In this document: piece after piece, positions 1 through 6,462 of the stretch
Layout of the letters: each line of letters begins with the position of its first letter
Position numbering within the stretch: the first letter of the stretch is position 1
Origin: Globobulimina sp.
Taxonomy: Eukaryota > Foraminifera > Rotaliida
NCBI GenBank assembly: GCA_003354225.1
Contig: PIVH01000288.1
Coordinates: 1-6,467 of the forward strand
DNA: 6,467 nt
Direction of reading: 5' to 3'
Notes under the pieces: model-generated
The model's database searches: none
The model's input: the letters and a program-made list of their open reading frames with translations, nothing else
Told to the model about the DNA's origin: nothing
Program-made: the position numbers and the translations under genes

Positions 1-943
1 CATTCCAACCAATCAACAGCATGCAAACAAGATAAGTTTAATTTTGATTTTTCACATTTAGGCAGTTTAAGTTTATCAGATGAAGAATTTGGTGATGTAC
101 TGATTGATTCCATTGTTGATGAAGATAAACTGGCATACAATTCGAAATTATTTCAATCTGACAGACAAAAACGAACTAGTTCATTTATAACTGCCTCGCA
201 TAAAAAACCCAGTGTAAACTCAATGGAATTACTGAGCAAAGCACATAAATTAACCGATAAAAATGTATATGTTCGCAAACAAAAACCAAAAGCAAATACA
301 ACAAAAGTAAACAAATCTGAACCTGAACGGATTGCATCAACCATTGTTGAAGAAAAAATAGTTCCGAAAAAGCCAAAGCAGCAAATTACAACCAAGATCA
401 CTGAAAAACCAGTTATGATTTCAGGAATTGAGAAACGAGAGTCTTTATTGCAAATTCGACAAAGAAAAAATAAGGAGATTACACCAAAAATTGGAACAAA
501 AAGTGCAGAGACAGATGGTGGTGATAATAAATATGATGTCGGCATCGTGGATGAAGAGCAAGAGGTTAATCATTCATATCCAAAGAGTGATTTGTTCGAA
601 ACTAAAGAAGCGAAGCCCAAGAATGAAGATGCAGGCAATCGTGAGAAAAATAAGGTTGTTGCTGATGATCCTAAAAATGTACATGCTTATCCAAAAAGTG
701 ATTTATTTTCGGTTAAAGGCATTAATGGCAACAATAATATGGGACAATCGTTATCTTGGACAATCCGTATGTAAAATAATATATACTATGTGTGTACATA
801 TAATTAACGTGTTGTGGTTTGTTTTTGTTTGTAATACAGCTGTGAATGAGAAAGGAAAACAGAGTAAAGTGCCGTCACGTTTTACAAAGAATTTAAGAAA
901 AACTGCGAACAACAAACTCAAGAAACCAATATGGCGCCATTAA
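1..943 (+). CDS. Unrecognised charged low-complexity protein, 3' part of gene (2 exons, 5' end outside window)
   Basis: The reading frame is open from the first base, so the true start lies upstream. Exons are 1-766 and 840-943 (phase 1 intron 767-839), giving 289 visible residues ending at a TAA (941-943). Without splicing the frame stops ten bases after the GTATGT donor; with splicing it runs on into a basic tail. I do not recognise the family. The visible part opens with an acidic stretch (S-L-S-L-S-D-E-E-F-G-D), continues as a Lys/Glu/Thr-rich region that is probably disordered, and ends in a basic C-terminus (residues about 257-289, many K/R, final W-R-H). The peptide H-[SA]-Y-P-K-S-D-L-F occurs twice (residues 191-199 and 228-236). 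No membrane segment or catalytic motif is seen. A scaffold, regulatory or nucleic-acid-associated protein is possible, but this is a guess. The frame and intron are fairly secure; the function is unknown. Confidence 0.75.
571..708 (+). repeat. Two in-frame copies of a 27-nt peptide-coding repeat (Y-P-K-S-D-L-F)
   Basis: Copies lie at 571-597 and 682-708 in the same reading frame, 37 codons apart. The encoded nonapeptides match at 8 of 9 residues (H-S/A-Y-P-K-S-D-L-F). The DNA differs at five bases: two in the Ser/Ala codon and three at synonymous third positions. The peptide is therefore better kept than the DNA, as expected for a short docking motif or a degenerate tandem protein repeat. Confidence 0.7.
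767..839 (+). other. Intron in the first gene (73 nt, phase 1)
   Basis: Donor GTATGT at 767 and acceptor ...AATACAG ending at 839. The intron is A/T-rich, with a T/G-rich stretch before the acceptor and a TTAAC branch-point-like sequence at about 804-808, roughly 31 nt before the splice. Removing it joins c766 with ct840-841 as a Pro codon and opens 33 more codons to a stop. Confidence 0.75.
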
Positions 944-1078
944 CTTATTCTATTTGTAATAATTGTTTGTTTGAATTTGCTATGATGCTACATTAACATA
1001 TATAAATTGCAATATTGTGAACGGATATATATATATATATATATTTAGCACAGTTGTACTTCCCCTTTCTCATTTTGT
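944..1078 (+). promoter_or_regulatory. Intergenic gap: 3' flank of gene 1 and probable promoter/5' leader of gene 2
   Basis: These 135 nt separate the first gene's TAA from the proposed ATG of the second. They hold a TATA-box-like TATATAAA at 999-1006, about 73 nt upstream of that ATG, and an (AT)10 run at 1025-1044. No AATAAA polyadenylation signal is seen. In DNA this A/T-rich the TATA-like match is weak evidence, so it is only a candidate. Whatever ends one transcript and starts the next must fit in this space, unless the two are co-transcribed. Confidence 0.3.
1025..1044. repeat. (AT)10 microsatellite
   Basis: Ten uninterrupted AT dinucleotides between the first and second genes. The tract is self-complementary. 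Length variation between strains is likely. Any promoter role is speculative. Confidence 0.9.
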
Positions 1079-4000
1079 ATGAAATACACAGAACAACGTT
1101 TGGTTTTTGTTACTGGTGAATCTAACAAAGTTTTTGCCGTAAATCCATCATAATGGCAAATAATGTCCATGTTGGTTTGCTATATTAATATTATCTTCAT
1201 GCAGATGTAAAAATATATTTTTTACAGCAATCAACAGAAATAGAACGAGCACGAGATAGACTCGAACGATTATCTTGGACAATTGGTTCAAAATGCATAG
1301 TATTTTCAAGTTTACAGAATGGCTGGTTTTTTGCTGAAATTATTAAAATACATAATGACGATGAAGGTGAATGGTTAACTGTCAAATATATGGATAATAA
1401 TATTATCACAAAAAAAATACAACGATTTAGTAAGGAAATATTACCGGTTTATCATGATAAAAATATTAAACCTAAATACAATAAATTAATCAATACAGAT
1501 AAAAATGTTGTTATTCGAGCAATATCCGATGTATTGGATGCGGAGGAAATTAATCAAATTGTGAACAGAATAAATTCTGCAAAATCACAGGTTTGTTTCT
1601 CACAAAACATATAATTAAACACGAAAACGATATATATACTGTATACACTGTAGAAAGCACACGAAAGTATTTTGGAGACATTAGGTATTAATACAGATGA
1701 GTATGATATTGATGAATTATTTGAGGCGGAGAATATCAAAAAAAAAGGTGATTGTTGCTTAGAGAGAGTGCGCTGTATCTCATTAATTTATTGTTCGTGG
1801 ATTGATATTAAAAATGAAGAACGCAAAGATGAGAATGAAATTGATGACATTTTTGACATTATTAATAATTCATTATCCCAACAATACACATTTGCGAATT
1901 TCATCAAAGATTATAAATTTATAATGAAAAATAAGCAAATTTTAGGTTTTGATGATGACGAAAAGAATACGAATAAGAATATTTGTGATGGCGATAAATG
2001 TTTTATTGGTGGCAGACATGAAAGGGATCGCGCACTTTTGTCAAAAGATTTATTTTTCAGTGCCGCCTTAAATGTATTTAATGATCACAACGATACCGAT
2101 GCATCCATAAAATCAATGGTAAGCCAGCAAATATTGGATTCGTGCCATTCTTTTTTATATCATACATTGCGAATAAATGTAAATCAAATTAGGAGGGAAA
2201 TGGATAAGAAAGTGAATGAGAATGATATAACAGACATGGATGAATTGTTACAATTATGTCATGATAGCGTAGCGGTTGAATTTCGAAAATATTTGGATTT
2301 AAAAAAAAAAGATGCGAGATATCGTATAAACGAAGAACGCGGCAAACAATTTAGTAAATTTGTAACGAAGAAAATAAATAAAAAATCAGCAACAACCGAA
2401 TTGAATGAGGCAGTTAGTGGTGGTTTTATTGACGGATTAATGGAGGAAATGGGTAAATATCGAGTAAATAAAGCCGTAATGAATGATTTTTATACGTATT
2501 TAATGGATGAAGAGTGGGACAGCGATGCCGTAATTATGGATTATACAAATATTGATATTATGAATGATGATTTAATTAAATATGTGTTATGGCAGAATAA
2601 TGACTCACTCATTCAACAAATTTATAAAATATTGGCAAAGAAACATAATTCTAAATGTGATATGCAAATATTTGAGGATTATTTGACTGATTTTTTGAAT
2701 ATTAATAGCCAGTATTCATCCGGCATTCGCTTCTTTTATTGGACATATTATAAACACATCACTGATAATGAAAATATTTTATACAAAAGAAAAGATGGCC
2801 AAAATAGGACAGAATCGAATATCGGATATCGTATTTGTGATTGGTACATTCCAGCCAAATATGCGTCATTTAAAGAGGAGATGCTTGAAAATGGCTTTTT
2901 TTTGGAACAATGGATGGAAACCAAAGAAAAAGCAACAATGAAATATCAAGTCTGGAAAGAAGATGAAGAGGAAATTACATGTGAATGGAGAGCACAAAAT
3001 ACAGCAAATAAGTATTTACATACATATGGCATAAAAAAAGGTGAATTAATTAGAATGGATCATATAATGAGTATCCTTTTTTACACTAATTTTAGTGAGC
3101 AATCATTTAATTTCTCAGCCAGTTTCCGAAGAAATCAATGGAATGAATCGGATGTCTCATTTAAAAAAAGACATTCATGTTTCGCAAACTGGGCGAGATT
3201 ATTAAGAGAAAGCATTGAATGCTATGGCACCAATATGTATTATTCAACAGTAGATATTTTTTATCATGGCATTGGTAAAGAATTTATATTTGAAGGCACT
3301 ACTTTTAAAATATTTGGGCCTTTGTCTACCACTGCCGGTTTGACTTTTATTTTATTCATTATTTGTAAATGATAAATAATTAAACAGAGTTTGAAGTGGC
3401 TCATGGAAGATTTGCAAAGGATGATGGGATGGTGGTTGATATTCTAAATCTTAAATATGGACAGGCACTCTGGAATTGTGTGTTTTGGAGTGATTATCAA
3501 GAAGAAAATGAGAGATTATTCGTGGGCTCATTGCAATGGTTTTATTTTAAATCAATTCATGATATTCCGCTGAAATTGGATTATGAAAAATTAATCCGAC
3601 CCATATCTATGTTAAGTGAGATGATTCGTGGATATCCATTCAAACAATGTGCAATAAAGAATTGCGATGTTGTATGTGTTGCTGAATTAATTGGTTTGGG
3701 ATTGGGATCACATTCATCATCATCACAGACATTGAGTAAAATACCAATTTATATGCAAAGACTATTCAAAAATATGATTAATAATGTTTATAATGTTCAA
3801 ATAAATATGTTTAATATCAATAGACATAAAGAAGGTGCAATGTATAGTCAATATGGTTATTTATTATTTAAACCATTGTTTATCTCGTCCGAATGCATTA
3901 TGTTTAGTAAAATATTACATTTATTTAAACATAAATTGCAATATATTATTGTATATAATCTAATGAGACCTCCATCATTTGATAAATCAATCGAATTAAA

Positions 4001-4235
4001 TCCATCATTTACATCATCAACAATATCAGCCATAACAGAGATCAATGAATCAGGTAAATTACAAAGTACATTTAAAGAGATTATTATAGTAAATCCAATT
4101 AATAATATATCAACATTTATAAATGAAAATCAATCCTTATATAATAAACATGGATGGACATTGCAGCAAAAAATTTATTATCATATTCAACGTAATGCAA
4201 ATTGTAAAAATACCTTATTTATTACACCATTGTAA
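1079..4235 (+). CDS. Tudor/SH3-like protein with C-terminal ADP-ribosyltransferase-like domain (4 exons, ~984 aa)
   Basis: Exons 1079-1138, 1228-1590, 1654-3337 and 3388-4235 give 984 residues plus TAA. Residues about 40-93 look like a small Tudor/SH3 barrel: G-S-K-C-I-V-F, W53, E-W-L-T-V-K-Y at 68-74, then K-K-I-Q-R-F-S and I-L-P. Residues 142-640 are mostly charged and probably helical, with C252-x4-C257 followed by R-H-E-R-D-R (262-267). The C-terminus resembles R-S-E class mono-ADP-ribosyltransferases, which move ADP-ribose from NAD+ to a target. Y-H-G at 678-680 sits where the class has Y-R-G. S-T-T is at 699-701, then V-A...F and the strand M-V-V-D-I-L (717-722). E742-N-E744 in the ARTT-loop position precedes R-L-F-V-G. 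About 230 unassigned residues follow. The STT motif and the strand after it lie on different exons, which supports the splice. No signal peptide or membrane segment is obvious, so it is probably intracellular. The start is the weakest point: the ATG at 1079 joins in phase with GTAAAT at 1139, but an ATG at 1153 with a GTTGGT donor at 1171 also stays in frame. His for the catalytic Arg leaves activity uncertain. Confidence 0.8.
1139..1227 (+). other. Intron 1 of the ADP-ribosyltransferase-like gene (89 nt, phase 0)
   Basis: Donor GTAAAT at 1139 and acceptor TTTTTTACAG ending at 1227. The downstream frame has a stop at 1186-1188 and lacks an ATG before the Tudor-like domain, so an upstream coding exon is needed. 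The 20-codon exon 1079-1138 joins in phase. An alternative 57-nt intron (1171-1227) would use the ATG at 1153. The acceptor is more secure than the donor. Confidence 0.55.
1591..1653 (+). other. Intron 2 of the ADP-ribosyltransferase-like gene (63 nt, phase 0)
   Basis: Donor CAG|GTTTGT and acceptor CTGTAG ending at 1653. The length is divisible by three, but retention would stop translation at an in-frame TAA at 1612-1614. The continuation from 1654 has no ATG near its start, so it must be an internal exon. ATAATTAAAC at 1611-1620 is a possible branch-point region. Confidence 0.75.
3338..3387 (+). other. Intron 3 of the ADP-ribosyltransferase-like gene (50 nt, phase 1)
   Basis: Donor GTTTGA at 3338 and acceptor AAACAG ending at 3387. 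Splicing joins g3337 with ag3388-3389 as a Glu codon and makes a continuous S-T-T-A-E-F-E-V-A-H segment, the expected form of the ADP-ribosyltransferase STT motif plus following helix. Retention would end the protein at a TGA (3370-3372). It is the shortest intron in the window. Confidence 0.85.
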
Positions 4236-4301
4236 AAAGAGTTTTTTGTTTTGTTTTTTTAATTTTTAAAGTCAAAAACTCGCAAATCACAAACAAAACC
4301 A
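4236..4301 (+). promoter_or_regulatory. T-rich 66-nt gap between the transferase-like and channel genes
   Basis: Almost only T with a few G and A from 4242 to 4267, followed by an A/C-rich leader up to the ATG at 4302. It must hold the 3' end signals of one transcript and the start of the next, or the two genes are co-transcribed. No AATAAA and no clear TATA box is seen. An in-frame TAA at 4260-4262 prevents the channel frame from extending upstream, fixing the ATG at 4302 as its first possible start. Confidence 0.35.
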
Positions 4302-6138
4302 ATGGCAGCTAAAGAAAACCTCACCGAATATATAAACTTATCGCAAGAGAATGTAGAAGAAGCATTCAATGAAAACCAAACCAACACCGAAATGACCGAA
4401 ACCAACAAAGCTGAAGAAAAAGCAGAAGAAGAAGAGAAGTATGCCATTAAAAAAGAAGCAGAGGCAGAAGAAAAAAAAGAAGCAGACACACGCTTAATTC
4501 ATCGGATCTTAGATCGCGACCAAACAGTCCCTAAAAAAGTGCACAACAAAGACCCAAATCACACATTAAACTCCGTGGACAAAGCGTGGAAATATAACAT
4601 GACTTTGGGCGACTTGGAACTACGTACCATCACTCACTATGACGGCACGCAAGAAACCCTCTGGTTTCCCATGGAGCAATATCCCAAAGATTACCATCTC
4701 TCCGCCGACAATGACCAAAAAAAGAAGAAGAAAAAAGAAACGCCGCCCAGAAAAGTCTTCGTGGCATTGAAAGTAAAACGTGTCTCCGCTGTCGACAACA
4801 TCGCCGAAACAGTTAACCAAATAAATCCCCACATTCCATTCATGCGATTTTGCGTATAAACTGGCAATCCAATCAAAACAGTTCCGAATGCGCTTCCATA
4901 TGTACTTCAATTGGCTTCCCAGCGAAAGCGACTACAAATCCTATTATCGCGCGCAGAAAGAGGCGAAAAGCCGCAACGACCCCACTTTGTTGATCGAGTG
5001 GGAGCCGCGCTGGTACCCACACTTGGAATTTCAAAACATGATCGAAGAGCACACGCGCGAATGGGAGGAGTATCCGGAAGAGGGCCGCTTCCGCATCCAG
5101 AGTTTCAAGGACTTCGGCCAGGACAAAAAGGACGTCTTCAGCTCCGACGCGCAATTCGACTGCAAAAAGGCCAAGTTTTTGCGCGCCAAATTGGAGTGCG
5201 AGATGACGTTCGCTGAGGAGTTGGAACTGCAAAGCTTCCCCTTCGACTGCCAGGATTTGTCGTGCATTATCCACGAACGCACGACGGGCGGCGTGCGGTG
5301 CGTGTTTTTGCCGGAATTCAGGAAACCGAATTTCGGCTCCATCGACCCGCGCTACTCCGTCATCGACGAATGGGACTTAGAAACCGCGATCATTGAGTTT
5401 GGCGACGCGGACCCGGCGGCGTCGCGGAGCAAGTCGTCGTATGCTATGATTGTGTTGCGGTTGAAAGTGAAGCGGCGATGGAAAGTGTTCTTCGCCAATA
5501 TCGTGTTTTTGATGGCCTGCATCTCGGTGTTGGCGCTGACTGCGTTTAGTTTGTCTGCCGACGACTTGGGCGATCGCTTGAATTTGCTGATCACTTTGAT
5601 ATTAACTGCGGTGGCTTTCAGTTATGTGGTGTTTGACAGTTTGCCCAATGTGCCGTATTTGACGTTTATGGACAAATATATCTTGGGCTCGTACGCCTTT
5701 TTGGTGTCGTTGATGATCGAAACCGCCATGTTGCGGCAGAGCTGGTTCTCGGAGGAGGCGGATACGGTGATTTTTTATGTGTGCATTGCGTGGCTGTTTG
5801 CCTATAACTGCGCGTTTGCGTGCTATGGGTGGTATTTACGGCGCGATGAGTCTGAGAAATTGCAGTTTAATTCGGATCAGATTGAGCGGGAAGTGAACTT
5901 ATCGCGGCCCGGCTTGCGGTTTGATTATACCAAACGAATGAGATCGGGCATCGATGGCAGGTTGTTGTCGTTTGTGGGCTATACGGTGGCGTCGCATCAT
6001 ATGGATGACAAACAGAAGGCAGTGCTCATGAAGAAACAGGGCGAAATGGATAAGTTGTATCAACAGCAAACCACGAGACATGGCTATGATGCTTCGGAAA
6101 TACCGGAATCTCCGCTCGTTGTGGCGCAAAACAAATAA
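4302..6138 (+). CDS. Pentameric ligand-gated ion channel subunit (Cys-loop superfamily, Cys-less type; 2 exons, 588 aa)
   Basis: Exons 4302-4811 and 4882-6138 give 588 residues. The family forms five-subunit membrane channels opened by ligand or protons. Residues 1-150 are a charged extension, E/K-rich at 36-62 with polylysine at 140-145 and no visible signal peptide. The ligand-binding domain runs from about 151 to 369: V-F-V-A-L-K-V, then W-E-P-R-W-Y-P-x-L-x-F-x-N (210-222), F-P-F-D-C-Q at 289-294, E-W at 333-334, and the Y357...R368-R369 strand into the membrane. Four membrane segments follow: M1 about 372-392, M2 about 402-422, M3 about 432-452 and M4 about 465-488. The M2 start G400-D401-R402 and L411 match the -2', -1', 0' and 9' positions of cation channels; D422 falls at 20'. 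The M2-M3 loop S-L-P-N-V-P-Y-L-T is typical. The canonical Cys-loop positions are E282 and L296, not Cys. The M3-M4 loop is only about 12 residues, and about 97 residues follow M4. The start has an upstream in-frame stop. The family call is firm; the ligand is unknown. Confidence 0.93.
4812..4881 (+). other. Intron of the channel gene (70 nt, phase 0)
   Basis: Donor GTTAAC at 4812 and acceptor AAAACAG ending at 4881. Splicing joins A-E-T to F-R-M-R-F and restores one reading frame between the N-terminal exon and the channel core. The joined segment has the usual pattern of the first beta-strand region of a pLGIC ligand-binding domain (I-x-x-V-D-x-x-x-x-T-F-x-M). Without splicing the first exon ends at a TAA at 4857-4859. 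Confidence 0.9.
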
Positions 6139-6300
6139 TTTAAAAACCAGTAAATAATTTTGATCTGATCCGTTAAATTGTTTTTTGTGTTTGTAGTTTT
6201 TCTGTTTGTTAATTAACTAATTTGCTATCGATATTTCTATTTCTTGTGCATGGTGCATTTTGTTGTTAAATTCATTTTGATTGATTACATTTACAGAGCG
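6139..6300 (+). other. 3' flank of the channel gene, T-rich, no gene seen
   Basis: The 329 nt from 6139 to the window end contain no coding region I can support. This first half is T-rich with TAAATAA-like stretches shortly after the stop (about 6150-6157) and T/G-rich runs at about 6178-6210. Those suit 3'-end processing and polyadenylation, although no perfect AATAAA is present. The rest of the flank holds the repeats listed separately. Confidence 0.4.
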
Positions 6301-6302
6301 AA

Positions 6303-6330
6303 ACTGCTAAAATACTGCTAAAATACTGCC
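6303..6330. repeat. 11-bp tandem direct repeat, two and a half copies
   Basis: ACTGCTAAAAT occurs at 6303-6313 and 6314-6324, followed by a partial third copy ACTGCC (6325-6330). The two full copies are identical. It is a short tandem duplication, probably from slippage. Confidence 0.85.
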
Positions 6331-6350
6331 GATAAATTGAGCTAGAATGC

Positions 6351-6410
6351 GAGGGGGGGTGTTGTGGAGAGGAGGTGGTGTGGTGGTGTGGTGCGTGTGG
6401 TGGTGTAGAG
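6351..6410 (+). repeat. G/T-only low-complexity tract (GGTGTGGTG-type), G-quadruplex prone
   Basis: Of these 60 bases, 53 are G or T and only one is C. The tract has a run of seven G at 6353-6359 and then many GG pairs separated by 1-3 bases, in repeating TGGTGGTGTGGTG units. Several sets of four GG pairs could form two-layer quadruplexes on this strand. Confidence 0.8.
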
Positions 6411-6416
6411 CGAATT

Positions 6417-6418
<2 letters not shown>

Positions 6419-6451
<33 letters not shown>

Positions 6452-6462
6452 TTTTTTTTTTT
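6419..6462. repeat. Homopolymer T tract (31 T, one A, 12 T)
   Basis: A run of 31 T (6419-6449), one A at 6450, then 12 T (6451-6462). Read on the other strand this is a poly(A) stretch, but I see no retroposon body or target-site duplication in the window. It could be an ordinary low-complexity spacer, and its exact length may be affected by sequencing error. Confidence 0.85.

Noticed and set aside
153-545. Minus-strand open frame of 130 codons with hydrophobic, membrane-like sequence
   Set aside because: It lies antisense to the Lys/Glu-rich coding region of gene 1. A/T-rich Lys and Glu codons read backwards give Phe/Leu/Ser, so the hydrophobicity is expected from the shadow strand.
1672-3372. 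An independent 566-residue gene starting at TTG 1672 and ending at TGA 3372
   Set aside because: TTG is not a normal eukaryotic start, the frame is open upstream to an acceptor at 1653, and the end lies in an intron that splits the ADP-ribosyltransferase motif.
3711-3726. Short TCA/CAT triplet repeat as a microsatellite
   Set aside because: It is only a few units long, lies in a coding exon (His-Ser run) and is unremarkable.
3396-4235. An independent gene starting at GTG 3396
   Set aside because: GTG is not a normal eukaryotic start, and the sequence directly continues the transferase-like domain after splicing.
4873-5274. Minus-strand and alternative-frame open frames across the G+C-rich channel exon
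   Set aside because: G+C-rich DNA has few chance stops. The + strand frame encodes an unmistakable ion-channel fold, so these are shadows.
4888-6138. A separate 416-residue channel gene starting at the ATG at 4888
   Set aside because: The first strand of the ligand-binding domain lies in the upstream exon, and the GT...CAG intron 4812-4881 joins it in frame. The ATG is an internal Met.
6419-6462. Poly(A) tail of a minus-strand retroposon
   Set aside because: Only the homopolymer is present. No element body, internal promoter or target-site duplication is visible, and the window ends here.
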